44,972 nt of DNA from CAMLHP01 sp035712285 (GCA_035712285.1 DASTBA010000047.1:1-44972); one strand, 5' to 3'. Shown: positions 33,522 to 44,388, numbered from the stretch's first letter. The notes: a model not told the origin generated them from the sequence alone. Numbers and translations are program-made.

Positions 33522-34202
33522 TCAGAGGCCCGGCACCCGGAAGGTGTAGTGGATCCCGGCCGAGAAGATGGAGGGCTTCGAGCCGTCGTGGTTGGTCCAG
33601 TCGTAGGCTGCGTGGAGGCCCATCCCGTTCAGGAAATTGAGCTCCACGCCGCCGCTGATGCCGAAACCGACGTCGGTATTGGCCGGCTGCCCGGTCTGGG
33701 TGGTACGAATGATGTCGGCACGCGGCGCGATCCACGGCTTGATCGCGAGCGCCGGATTCGGCACGGTGAACGAAATGCCGAGCCCGGCCGGGAAGTGCCA
33801 TTGCTTGATGTCGCACGAGGAGCCCGGCGGGATGCAACTGAACTTGGGCGTGGTGTACCCGGCCCCACCCTGCAGCGTCACCGCGATCGGGACCAGCGGC
33901 CCACCGAAGACCTTCAGGTTGGCGGTGGCGCCACCGGACCAGACCGGATCGCCCACCTTCGGATCGAGCCGCGAGACAGACGCGGTCACGCCGATCAGGC
34001 CGAAGCCCGCCTTGACCGTCGCACCGCCGGCCCAGCCGCCGCCAGCCGTGTCATTGGGGAACCCGGCATCGAGTGAGAACCCGATCCCGCTGACCACCCC
34101 GCTGTTCATGACCGGAAGACCCGCCACCTGAGCCTGGGCCAGACCGGCGCCCGCCAGGGAAAGCGTGATGGCCAGCGCCGTGCGCGCGATCGCGTGTCTC
34201 AT
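33522..34202 (-). CDS. Outer-membrane beta-barrel-like protein
   Basis: A 226-residue exported protein. A signal peptide (residues 1-24, ending AQAQ) is followed by alternating strands rich in Gly, aromatic and small residues and by a C-terminal strand SIFSAGIHYTFRVPGL. Two Cys (CIPPGSSC) may form a disulfide in an outer loop. ATG 34202 is preceded by GAGG at 6 nt and is preferred over an ATG four codons earlier. No specific family is recognised. Lies 27 bp upstream of the CPBP gene on the same strand. Confidence 0.72.
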   Translation of the reverse strand: MRHAIARTALAITLSLAGAGLAQAQVAGLPVMNSGVVSGIGFSLDAGFPNDTAGGGWAGGATVKAGFGLIGVTASVSRLDPKVGDPVWSGGATANLKVFGGPLVPIAVTLQGGAGYTTPKFSCIPPGSSCDIKQWHFPAGLGISFTVPNPALAIKPWIAPRADIIRTTQTGQPANTDVGFGISGGVELNFLNGMGLHAAYDWTNHDGSKPSIFSAGIHYTFRVPGL

Positions 34203-34337
34203 GTCGAACCTCACCGGTGGGTCAGTGCGCCGGAGCGCGGGTGGGGGGAAGCTAGTCCGCTCCGGTCCCGGTTGCCAAGGGAGAAAAGAGCGCGCCCGGC
34301 TTTCGGGGCCGGGCGCGCGGACGAGGCACGGACGCCG

Positions 34338-34964
34338 TCAGCGAATGAACGCCACGCCGACCGAGACGCCGTCCCAGGGCGAATCACCCAGGGCGCCCGC
34401 CACCCGCACGTCGAGCGACGGCGTGAACTTGATGTCCACGCCGAGACCCAGCGCGAAGAAGATGTCGGAATCGCCCCCGTCGGCATTGATGTTGTTGCCG
34501 AAGGCCGGGATCATCACCGGATGCACATACGGCACGAACGTCACGTTCGAATTCTCCATCATGACGCGGCGGCCGAGGGAAAGGCCGATCGGAATGAACG
34601 CGACGGTTCCGCCGTTCAGGTTCAGGCCCGCGCCCAGCGTGAGCGCCCCATCCAGCGGGAAGCTTTCGGAGGACTGCAGCACCCGGGTCCGGGCACTCGC
34701 GCCGAGGAGAACGCGCGTCTTGGTATCGGTATCCAGGAAGCCGCCGCGCAGCCCGATATCCCAGCGGTCATGCCCGTACCCGTAGAAGCCTTCGAGACCC
34801 CAGCCGTTCCCGCCCGGGTCGGACAGCGTGACGCCTACCTCGCTGGTGTTGTACGTCCGGTAGGGCGACTTGAACACCGGAGTCCCGGTCTCCTGCGCGG
34901 CGGCGGTGCCCGCCATCGCGAGGGCCAGGATGGCGCCGCTGATGCCGACAAGCAGCTTACGCAT
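34338..34964 (-). CDS. Outer-membrane beta-barrel-like protein, coupled to atpC
   Basis: A 208-residue exported protein with a clear signal peptide (residues 1-23, ending TAAAQ), then Gly-rich amphipathic strands such as GLEGFYGYGHDRWDIGLRGG and repeated V-x-LG patterns, ending in VGVAFIR. It is a likely small outer-membrane barrel. ATG 34964 has AAGGAG at about 9 nt, located inside the end of atpC; the two genes overlap by 8 bp (34957-34964). Its position at the tail of the ATP synthase operon is unusual. No family is recognised. Confidence 0.73.
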   Translation of the reverse strand: MRKLLVGISGAILALAMAGTAAAQETGTPVFKSPYRTYNTSEVGVTLSDPGGNGWGLEGFYGYGHDRWDIGLRGGFLDTDTKTRVLLGASARTRVLQSSESFPLDGALTLGAGLNLNGGTVAFIPIGLSLGRRVMMENSNVTFVPYVHPVMIPAFGNNINADGGDSDIFFALGLGVDIKFTPSLDVRVAGALGDSPWDGVSVGVAFIR

Positions 34965-35216
34965 GCGATGGTTCTCCTTGTGCGTGCTCCGCGACGACCC
35001 GCACCTGCTCGCCCACCACCTGGAGGAACCCGCCCCGGACGCGGAAGCGTCGCTCGGCGGTCCCCTCCCGGACGACCAGCATGCCATCGCCGAGAAGCGT
35101 CATGAGCGGGGCGTGGTGCGGGAGAATCCCCACCTCGCCGTCGAACGCAGGCGCGACAACGGCGTCGGCCTGCCCATCAAACATCTTCGCATCGGGCGAG
35201 ATGACCGTGACGTGCA

Positions 35217-35217
<1 letters not shown>
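34957..35217 (-). CDS. atpC: ATP synthase F1 epsilon subunit, short form
   Basis: An 86-residue subunit of the F1 central stalk. It contains the N-terminal beta-sandwich (VISPDAKMFDGQADAVVAPA, DGEVGILPHHAPLMTLLGDG) but lacks the C-terminal helical hairpin that in longer homologues (about 130-140 residues) inhibits ATP hydrolysis. Similar short forms occur in Chlorobi. ATG 35217 overlaps the atpD stop (TGATG on the minus strand). Its end overlaps the start of a barrel-protein gene by 8 bp. Confidence 0.94.
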
Positions 35218-36635
<1,418 letters not shown>

Positions 36636-36653
36636 GCCCTGGTTCCTCTAATG

Positions 36654-36674
36654 GTCGTCAGTCGTCGGTCGTCA
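36654..36674. repeat. Three 7-bp tandem repeats (GTCGTCA type)
   Basis: GTCGTCA, GTCGTCG, GTCGTCA in tandem, between atpG and atpD. It forms part of a 153-bp gap (36636-36788) that otherwise holds an inverted repeat and no gene. Similar GTCGTC runs are seen as intergenic filler; no function is known to me. Confidence 0.5.
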
Positions 36675-36688
36675 ATCAGCAATGGCAC

Positions 36689-36768
36689 TGTCACTCTGAG
36701 GCCGCGCAGCTGCCGAAGAGGCGAAGCGTGGATCCGGTTTCGGCCCCTTCGCTTCGCTCAGGGTGACA
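36689..36768. repeat. Imperfect inverted repeat with TGTCACYCTGAG ends
   Basis: The left end TGTCACTCTGAG (36689-36700) is complementary to the right end CTCAGGGTGACA (36757-36768) at 11 of 12 positions, and internal GCGAAGCG and CGCTTCG segments also pair. The unit of 80 bp can fold into a long hairpin and resembles the TGTCACCCTGAGCGAAGCGAAGG type of mobile-like intergenic repeat described in several bacterial genomes. Confidence 0.55.
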
Positions 36769-36788
36769 CCCTTCCCAGCAGCCTCCGC

Positions 36789-37666
36789 CTACCCCTGGAG
36801 CGCCGCCGCGCCGCCCACGATCTCCGCGATCTCCTGCGTGATCGCCGCCTGGCGCAGGCGGTTGTAGGTGCGCTTCAGGCCGTCGAGAATCTCGCCGGCG
36901 TTGTCGGTCGCGTTCTTCATCGCAGTGCGCCGGGCGCCGTGCTCGCCGGCCGCCGTTTCCACCAGCCCGCGGTAGAGGGCGTTCCGCACGTAGAGCGGCA
37001 GCAGCTTCTCCAGCAGCGTGGCCGCGTCCGGTTCCAGCAGGTAGTCGGCCCGGGCGCCCTTCCCCTCCGGCGCCTCGACCGGCAGGATCCGCTGGGTGGT
37101 CGGCGGGGTGGAGATGGCGCTCTGGAACTTCGCGTAGACCAGGTCCACGCTGGCCAGGACGCCCTGCTCGTACTGCTCCATCAGCGGCGCCATGATGTCC
37201 ACCGCCTGCGCCGGCGTCGGCTTGTCGCCCACATCGATCCGCTCCGCCGCCAGCGTGCGCCCGAGGTAGCGGAAGTACCCGATCCCCTTCCGGCCGATGC
37301 CGTAGAGATCCACCGTGTACCCCTGCTGCTCCAGCTCCGCCACCGTACGGCGCGCTTCCTTGATCAGATTCGAATTGAAGCCGCCCGCCAGCCCGCGGTT
37401 GGACGTGACCAGGATGACCGCCGCGCGCGCGGGGCCGCCCCTGGCGGGCACCGCCGGCTTCCGGAGCAGCGGGAATTCGCTTGCGAGCTCCGGCGTCACC
37501 AGGTCCGCGATGACCTCGCGCAGCGCCTCGGCGTAGGGCCGCGCGGCCACCACGCGATCCTGCGCGCGCTTCAGCTTGGAGGTGGAGACGAGCTCCATCG
37601 TCCGCGTGATCTTCCGCGTGTTCTGGACGGACCGGATCCGCCCCCGCAGCGCCTTGGTCTTGGCCA

Positions 37667-37667
<1 letters not shown>
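36789..37667 (-). CDS. atpG: ATP synthase F1 gamma subunit
   Basis: A 292-residue central stalk subunit whose rotation couples proton flow to catalysis. The N-terminal helix KALRGRIRSVQNTRKITRTM and KLKRAQDRV, the middle VTSNRGLAGGFNSNL, and the C-terminal AMKNATDNAGEILDGLKR plus QAAITQEIAEIVGGA are family hallmarks. ATG 37667 overlaps the atpA stop. The frame continues open upstream only as a shadow of atpA. Confidence 0.97.
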
Positions 37668-39244
<1,577 letters not shown>

Positions 39245-39287
39245 GGGGTCCTGTGGTCTCGCTCGGGTGATCGGGTCCGAACCTAGC

Positions 39288-39305
39288 TTGTGAAAATAAT
39301 CACAA
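39288..39305. promoter_or_regulatory. Perfect CRP/FNR-type palindrome upstream of atpA
   Basis: TTGTGA-AAATAA-TCACAA (39288-39305) is a perfect 6-6-6 dyad that contains the CRP core TGTGA-N6-TCACA. It stands 44 bp before atpA, in the 124-bp gap between atpA and the end of the mla-Nudix-AraC operon, in an AT-rich island. I infer an operator for a CRP/FNR family regulator of the ATP synthase genes. No such regulator is encoded in the window. Confidence 0.55.
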
Positions 39306-39368
39306 TACGGGGACGGGGGAAGGGGAGACGGGATGGGCTCGCCCCTCCTGCCCATCTCGCCCATCCTG

Positions 39369-40136
39369 TCACCCTCGCGACCTCATCTTCCCCTTTGCGA
39401 AGTGCGCCAGCACACCCCGCGGCCCCAGGCGGCCGAGACCCGCCGCGGTCGTGCCCGCGATGCGCATGGCCGTGCGGTTGAGGTGGGCAGCCGAGGAAAA
39501 ATTGAGCAGCCGGACCACGGCCCGCGGGTCGTAGCCGGGGTTCTGCAGGAGCTGGCTGGCGGCGGCGATCCTTGTCAGGTCAATCACCCGCTTGAGGTTG
39601 GGCGCTGCCCCGGCGCCGAACTGCCGGGACAGGTGCTCCCGGCTCACGCCCAGCCGCCGGGCCAGGGCCGAGGTACGGACCGGGCGTTCGACATCCGCCA
39701 CCAGCAGTTCCCACGCCTGCTGCTGGATCGCCTCATCCAGCCGCAGCACGCGGCGGGCGTCCGACATCGCACGGCGACGGTGGGCAGTGAGCGAGGTCCG
39801 GGTCACCAGCTCGCCGACGATCGCATCGTCTACATCGGCGACCGCCAGCGTTGCGCCGCGATCCAGCCACGCCATCAGCGTCGGTGCGTCGTTCGGCCGG
39901 AACGGCCCGAAGGCGATGACGGGCAGCTGCGGATAGCGCTCGCCGAGCCGGCCGGTGGCGGGGTCGGCCATGCGGCCGGGGCTCAGGACCAGGGCATCGG
40001 TGAGGTGCCGTTCGAGATGGTGTTCGAGCGCCGCGGCATTCCGGCAGGAGACGACGCGCGGGCCGCCGCGAGGGAAGGCCCGCCGCAGCGACACCACGGC
40101 AGCATGATCGTCCAGCAGGGCCGCCACCGCCGCCAT
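39369..40136 (-). CDS. AraC-type HTH regulator with receiver-like N-terminal domain
   Basis: A 255-residue DNA-binding protein. The N-terminal 120 residues have the alternating strand/helix feel of a response-regulator receiver, but the place of the phospho-Asp reads DALVLSPGRM with Ser, so it would be a pseudo-receiver. The C-terminal about 100 residues carry an AraC/XylS domain: TSALARRLGVSREHLSRQF as the first helix-turn-helix and YDPRAVVRLLNFSSAAHLNR as a divergent second one. It starts 3 nt after the Nudix stop and closes the sigma-mla operon, so it may sense something linked to the envelope; target genes are unknown. Confidence 0.78.
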   Translation of the reverse strand: MAAVAALLDDHAAVVSLRRAFPRGGPRVVSCRNAAALEHHLERHLTDALVLSPGRMADPATGRLGERYPQLPVIAFGPFRPNDAPTLMAWLDRGATLAVADVDDAIVGELVTRTSLTAHRRRAMSDARRVLRLDEAIQQQAWELLVADVERPVRTSALARRLGVSREHLSRQFGAGAAPNLKRVIDLTRIAAASQLLQNPGYDPRAVVRLLNFSSAAHLNRTAMRIAGTTAAGLGRLGPRGVLAHFAKGKMRSRG

Positions 40137-40139
40137 GGT

Positions 40140-40628
40140 TCAGCCGGCGGAGGGCTCGGGCTGGCGGGCGGGACGCCCCTCACCGACGGCGACCAGGGTC
40201 CGCTCCATGTCGCCGGCCCGCTTCAGCACCCCACGGGCGTTGTCATAGGAGAGCTTGTCGAGGGCGTCGTCCAGGAGGAGCCACCGGAAGTCGGTGATTC
40301 CCTCGTCCGCCTGTGGCACCGGATCGCCACTGGGGGATTCGAGCAGGAAGAAGTGGCAGTATTTGTGGATGGCGCGGCCCCGGAAGCGGAAGTGCCAGTC
40401 AATGATGCGGATGGGCCCCTGCAGCACCAGCTGTTCCAGGCCGGTTTCCTCCCCCGTTTCGCGCAGGGCGGCTTCCGCCGGTGACTCTCCCGCCTCGAGG
40501 TGTCCCTTGGGAAAGCCCCAGTTGCCGTAGGAATCGCGAATCAGGAGGAATCGCGCGCGTCCCTCGGCGTCCCGGCGGAAGACGATCCCGCCGGCGCTCA
40601 CTTCCATTTCCGCGCGCCGCTTCCCCAT
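40140..40628 (-). CDS. Nudix hydrolase
   Basis: A 162-residue enzyme that hydrolyses nucleoside diphosphates linked to other groups. The Nudix box is complete: GHLEAGESPAEAALRETGEE then TGL (residues 42-64), with the metal-binding Glu at 57, 60 and 61. The preceding YGNWGFPKG is typical of diadenosine tetraphosphate- or dNTP-type members. Its first codon follows the mlaD stop with 1-bp overlap, and an AraC-type gene follows after 3 nt. The substrate cannot be read from the sequence. Confidence 0.92.
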   Translation of the reverse strand: MGKRRAEMEVSAGGIVFRRDAEGRARFLLIRDSYGNWGFPKGHLEAGESPAEAALRETGEETGLEQLVLQGPIRIIDWHFRFRGRAIHKYCHFFLLESPSGDPVPQADEGITDFRWLLLDDALDKLSYDNARGVLKRAGDMERTLVAVGEGRPARQPEPSAG

Positions 40629-41635
40629 CAGAACACCGAGATCTTGATGTACTTCCGCGGGTGCGCCTGGAAGTCCGCCATGAGCTCGCGGAACTGCTTC
40701 ATGGTCGAGGCGGTCTCGTAGTACAGGGTCGAGTCGGTGGCCAGCATGCCGAGGGTGCCGTCGCCGGCCTGGATGCGGCTCAGCAGCGTGTCCATCGACT
40801 GGATCACGTTGATGAGACTCGCCTGGTTCTGCTGCAGGGCCGCCATGACCTGGCGGAAATCGGCCGACGCGGCGCGCAGGTCGGTGCTGGCCGCCGCCCC
40901 GTTGTTGAGGATGGTGCTGAACTGGCCATGCGCCGTCGCGCTGTCGATCCGCGCCACCGTCCGGTCCAGGTTGCGCGACACACTGGCGAAGCTGTTCGCC
41001 GTCACCTCGGCGTTGGCGCCGACCCGGTCGAGCCGCGCGCTCTGCGCCTTGGTGAAGGTGGCCAGGCGGCCGGAAATCGCCGCGAGGTCGAGCACGCTCT
41101 GGCGGAATTCGCGGAGCGCCGTGCTGTCGAAGGCGCCCTGGATGCGGTTGGTCACTTCGGCCACGTCGCCGGCGATGCGGCTGGCCTGCGCGGTGAGCTG
41201 CCCGATGTCGGGAAGCGTGGCACCGGGCCAGGCCTCGCCGCCGGCCTGGTCGCTCTCGACCAGGGCGGCCCGGACGTTGGGATCCTCGGGCAGCGGCTCA
41301 TAGGGAATGATGTTGGCATTCCAGCCGCCGAAGAGACTGGCACTCGACGCGATCACCGCGGGCTTCGCGGGTAGCTGGACGCCGTCGTCCAGCTGGAAGT
41401 CGGCCTCGACCCAGTCGTTGCTCGCCAGCCGGATCGCCATCACCCGTCCCACCTTCACGCCGCGCAACAGCACCGGGTTGCCGACCTGGAGGCCATCCAC
41501 CGTGCGGAAGCGCGCGCTGTAGCGCTCCGGCTGGCGGCCGAGGTGCGTGCCGCTGAGCCAGAGCGCCCCGGCGATGACCACGGCCAGCGCGGCAAGCACG
41601 GCCGCTCCGACGGCAAACTCATTCTTGCGCTTCAC
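40628..41635 (-). CDS. mlaD: MlaD family (MCE domain) lipid transport protein
   Basis: A 335-residue membrane-anchored periplasmic protein. It has an N-terminal helix (about 7-28), one MCE domain (about 37-115: YSARFRTVDGLQVGNPVLLRGVKVGRV) and a long helical C-terminal region (about 150-330) rich in Ala, Gln and Asn that could build a tunnel. It would carry phospholipids between the inner and outer membrane with MlaE and MlaF. GTG 41635 overlaps the mlaF stop (GTGA). The long tail is more like actinobacterial Mce or chloroplast TGD2 forms than the short E. coli MlaD. Confidence 0.92.
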   Translation of the reverse strand: MKRKNEFAVGAAVLAALAVVIAGALWLSGTHLGRQPERYSARFRTVDGLQVGNPVLLRGVKVGRVMAIRLASNDWVEADFQLDDGVQLPAKPAVIASSASLFGGWNANIIPYEPLPEDPNVRAALVESDQAGGEAWPGATLPDIGQLTAQASRIAGDVAEVTNRIQGAFDSTALREFRQSVLDLAAISGRLATFTKAQSARLDRVGANAEVTANSFASVSRNLDRTVARIDSATAHGQFSTILNNGAAASTDLRAASADFRQVMAALQQNQASLINVIQSMDTLLSRIQAGDGTLGMLATDSTLYYETASTMKQFRELMADFQAHPRKYIKISVF

Positions 41636-42381
41636 GCGTGCATCCTCCGCGGCTCCGGCGCATCGGGCCGGCCCTCGATGAACTGCCGTACCACCGGATC
41701 CTCCGAGCCCCGCATCGCCTCCGCGGGCCCCACCTGCCGAATCGTTCCCTCGTACAGCATGGCGATCCGGTCTCCCGCCGTAAAGGCGCTGCGCATGTCG
41801 TGGGTCACGATCACCCCGGTGACACCGAGGTCCCGCGTGCGGCACATGAGCTGGTCCATCACGGCGGAGGTGACCGGATCCAGTCCGGTGGTCGGCTCGT
41901 CGTAGAGCAGGTAGCGGGGTTCCAGTGCCATCGCCCGCGCCAGGCCGACCCGTTTGCGCATGCCGCCCGAGAGTTCGGCGGGGTACTTGTCCTCGGCCCC
42001 GGTGAGTTGCACCAGGTCGAGTGCCGTCCGGATGCGCTCCCTGATGGTGGCCTCATCCAGGCGGCGCCGGGCCAGGCCCAGCCGGATGTTCTCCGCCACG
42101 GTCAGCGAGTCGAACAGGGCGGCGAACTGGAAGACGTACCCCACCCGCTCGCGCAGGAGCACCAGATCCTCGGGCTCCAGGTCGCTGACGACACTGCCGT
42201 CCAGGGTCACCGTCCCGCCATCCGGCTGCAGCAGACCCACGATGCACTTGAGCAGCACGCTCTTGCCGCTGCCGGAGTAGCCGATCACCACCGTATTCCG
42301 GCCGTCCGGCACATCCAGCGAGAGGCCGTTCAGCACCTGCTTCTCGCCGAAATGCTTTGCGAGGGCGCGAATCTCGATCAC
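41632..42381 (-). CDS. mlaF: MlaF family ABC transporter ATP-binding protein
   Basis: A 249-residue ATPase that drives MlaE lipid transport on the cytoplasmic face. Walker A GYSGSGKS (34-41), Q-loop VFQFAALFDSLTV, signature LSGGMRKRVGLARAMA, Walker B YLLYDEPTTGLDP and the H-loop VTHDM are intact. The FAALFDSLTV segment is typical of MlaF. GTG 42381 is assigned because it starts 7 nt after the mlaE stop; the frame is open further upstream only as a shadow of mlaE. Overlaps mlaD. Confidence 0.95.
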   Translation of the reverse strand: MIEIRALAKHFGEKQVLNGLSLDVPDGRNTVVIGYSGSGKSVLLKCIVGLLQPDGGTVTLDGSVVSDLEPEDLVLLRERVGYVFQFAALFDSLTVAENIRLGLARRRLDEATIRERIRTALDLVQLTGAEDKYPAELSGGMRKRVGLARAMALEPRYLLYDEPTTGLDPVTSAVMDQLMCRTRDLGVTGVIVTHDMRSAFTAGDRIAMLYEGTIRQVGPAEAMRGSEDPVVRQFIEGRPDAPEPRRMHA

Positions 42382-42388
42382 GCGCGGC

Positions 42389-43147
42389 TCAGAGCAGCAC
42401 CAGGGCCCAGAAGGCGTCCAGCACCAGGATCGCTTCGCAGCCCAGCACCACGGCACGCGTGGTGGCGGCCCCCACTCCTTCGGCGCCGCCGCGGGCGCGG
42501 AGTCCCGCCCAGCACCCCATCGCGGCCACCGCCGCCCCGAAGCTCGCCGATTTCACCAGCCCGAACCAGATGTCCTTGAACTGGTAGAACTGGCGCAGTC
42601 CCTTGACGAAGTCCTGCGACGTGAGGTCCAGCAGGTTGATGGACGTGATCCAGCCGGCGGTGACGCCGACCGCCATGGCGAACGCAGTCACCACCGGGAA
42701 CATCAGGGCCGCGGCCAGCACCCGCGGGACGGTCAGGTACGCGTCCGGGTTGTAGCCGAGGGTCTCGAGGGCATCCACCTGCTCGGTCACCCGCATGGTC
42801 CCGAGCTCGGCGGCGATGTTGGCGCCCACGCGGCCGGCCAGTGCCATGCCGGTCAGCACCGGCCCCAGTTCCATCATCACCGTCTTGCCGACCAGGGCGC
42901 CCACGAAATAGAGCGGGATGGCGCCGGTGAAGATGTAGGAGGAGAGCAGGGCCAGCACGATGCCGGTGAACACGGCGATGAACAGCGCGATCGGGACCGA
43001 GTCCACCCCCAGCCGGCGCATCTGGATGAAGAGATGCGGCCGCCAGGAAGAGACGTCGGCCAGGGCGCGCAGCGTGTCCTGGACGGCGCGCCCGACCCCG
43101 GTAATGGCGCGATTCCAGAACGGAGCCGTACTGGTCAGCTGGGGCAC
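42389..43147 (-). CDS. mlaE: MlaE family ABC transporter permease
   Basis: A 252-residue inner-membrane permease with about five helices. The family segments FTGIVLALLSSY, ELGPVLTGMALAGRVGANIAAELGTMRVTEQ(V)DAL, VPRVLAA and FGAAVAAMGCWAGLRARGGAEGVG are clear. It forms the membrane core of the phospholipid transporter with MlaF and MlaD. It starts at GTG 43147, 16 bp after the sigma factor stop, and is probably on the same transcript. Confidence 0.95.
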   Translation of the reverse strand: MPQLTSTAPFWNRAITGVGRAVQDTLRALADVSSWRPHLFIQMRRLGVDSVPIALFIAVFTGIVLALLSSYIFTGAIPLYFVGALVGKTVMMELGPVLTGMALAGRVGANIAAELGTMRVTEQVDALETLGYNPDAYLTVPRVLAAALMFPVVTAFAMAVGVTAGWITSINLLDLTSQDFVKGLRQFYQFKDIWFGLVKSASFGAAVAAMGCWAGLRARGGAEGVGAATTRAVVLGCEAILVLDAFWALVLL

Positions 43148-43163
43148 GGGGATAAGGTACGGC

Positions 43164-44177
43164 CTATGCCGCGAAGCTCGCCAGCGCCCGCCCTACATCA
43201 CCCTCCCGGAGACGCTTGAGCGCCCGATCCCGGAGCTGCCGGACTCGCTCGCGCGTCACGCCCAGCATGCCGCCGATCTCCTCCAGCGTGTGCTCCCGGT
43301 CCCCGTCCAGTCCGAAGTAGAGCCGGAGCACCTTGGCGTCCCGGGGCGGGAGGGTGCGCAGCGCCGTCTCGATCTCGTCGGAGAGGAACTTGTCCATCGC
43401 CTGGGCCTCGACGTCGCCCTGCTCATCGGCGACGAAGCGGTCGATGAGCGTGCGGTCGCCATCGGGATCGAGCGGGGCGTCGAGCCGCACGTCGGCGGTG
43501 TTGAGCGCGGCGAGGGCCTGGACCACATCCAGCGCAAGGCCGGTGGAGGCGGCGATTTCCTCTGGCGTGGGCTCCCGGCGGAGTTCCTGGCGCAGGGCCT
43601 CGGCGGTGCGGACGATGCGGGAGAGGTCGGCGGTGCGGTTGAGCGGCACCCGCACGGTGCGGCCGTGCCGCGCCAGGGCGGCCAGGATCGCCTGGCGGAT
43701 CCACCAGACGGCGTAGGAGATGAACTTCACCCCCATGTCGGGGTCGAACTTCCGGGCGGCGGTGAGCAGCCCGACGTTCCCTTCCCCGATCAGGTCGGTG
43801 AGGGCCAGCCCGCGGTTCTGGTACTTCTTGGCCACCGAGATCACGAAGCGCAGGTTGCGCTTGACCAGCTCCTGCATCGCGTCGGGGTCGCCCGCCTGCA
43901 CCTTGCGGGCGATGGCAAGCTCCTGGGCCGCGGTGAGGAGCGGCGTGAGACTCACCTCGTACAGGTACTGGTCGAGAATGTCACGGTCGGCGTCATAGAC
44001 GCCGAGGGACTTGGCGGTCTCCCGCTTCCGGCTGCGGCGCCGGGCGGGCGGACTCGCGGCCAGGATCTCGGCCGTGGTCATGTCGTCCGTGATGACGGGG
44101 ACGGAGTCATCCGGTGGCCGTTTGGTGGCGCGTCTGGGAGCCGGCTGGGCGGCGCCGGGGTCCTTCTTCTTCTTCAT
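43164..44177 (-). CDS. Sigma-70 family RNA polymerase sigma factor (RpoD-like)
   Basis: A 337-residue sigma factor lacking a large region 1.1. A Lys/Arg-rich N-terminal extension (about 70 residues) precedes region 1.2 (DQYLYEVSLTPLLTAAQELA), region 2 (LVKRNLRFVISVAKKYQNRG, GEGNVGLLTAARKFDPDMG, FISYAVWWIRQAI), region 3 (about 195-260) and region 4.2 with helix-turn-helix TLEEIGGMLGVTRERVRQLR. This is the group 1/2 (RpoD/RpoS-like) layout; lack of the non-conserved insert suggests an alternative rather than housekeeping factor. It heads the mla operon and is divergent from the tRNA cluster. GGAG lies only 2 nt before ATG 44177, so the ribosome site is not well spaced. Confidence 0.9.
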   Translation of the reverse strand: MKKKKDPGAAQPAPRRATKRPPDDSVPVITDDMTTAEILAASPPARRRSRKRETAKSLGVYDADRDILDQYLYEVSLTPLLTAAQELAIARKVQAGDPDAMQELVKRNLRFVISVAKKYQNRGLALTDLIGEGNVGLLTAARKFDPDMGVKFISYAVWWIRQAILAALARHGRTVRVPLNRTADLSRIVRTAEALRQELRREPTPEEIAASTGLALDVVQALAALNTADVRLDAPLDPDGDRTLIDRFVADEQGDVEAQAMDKFLSDEIETALRTLPPRDAKVLRLYFGLDGDREHTLEEIGGMLGVTRERVRQLRDRALKRLREGDVGRALASFAA

Positions 44178-44233
44178 GGCTCCAAAGTAATGCGGAATCG
44201 GGGAGTCGCACCGCGGGCGGCGGGGGCCGGCGC

Positions 44234-44263
44234 TTGACGCCGCCGGGCCGCGCTGGATAGCTT
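44234..44263 (+). promoter_or_regulatory. Probable promoter of the tRNA cluster
   Basis: TTGACG (44234-44239) and TAGCTT (44258-44263) with an 18-bp spacer, about 50 bp before the first tRNA. The -10 hexamer is identical to that proposed for dnaE, and the direction fits the tRNA genes. It lies between the tRNA block and the divergent sigma factor. Confidence 0.45.
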
Positions 44264-44315
44264 GCCGTGCTGCCGCGCCAGCGCCCCCGAGGAGTCCGGG
44301 GCGCGACAATATACC

Positions 44316-44388
44316 GGGGGCGTAGCTCAGTTGGGAGAGCGCGTGAATGGCATTCACGAGGTCAGGGGTTCGATCCCCCTCGCCTCCA
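44316..44388 (+). tRNA. tRNA-Ala (GGC)
   Basis: A 73-nt cloverleaf. Acceptor GGGGGCG pairs with CGCCTCC (one G-U), discriminator A; D-arm AGCTCAGTTGGGAGAGC; anticodon stem CGTGA/TCACG around loop ATGGCAT (anticodon GGC); T-arm with GGTTCGATCC. CCA is not encoded. Confidence 0.95.
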
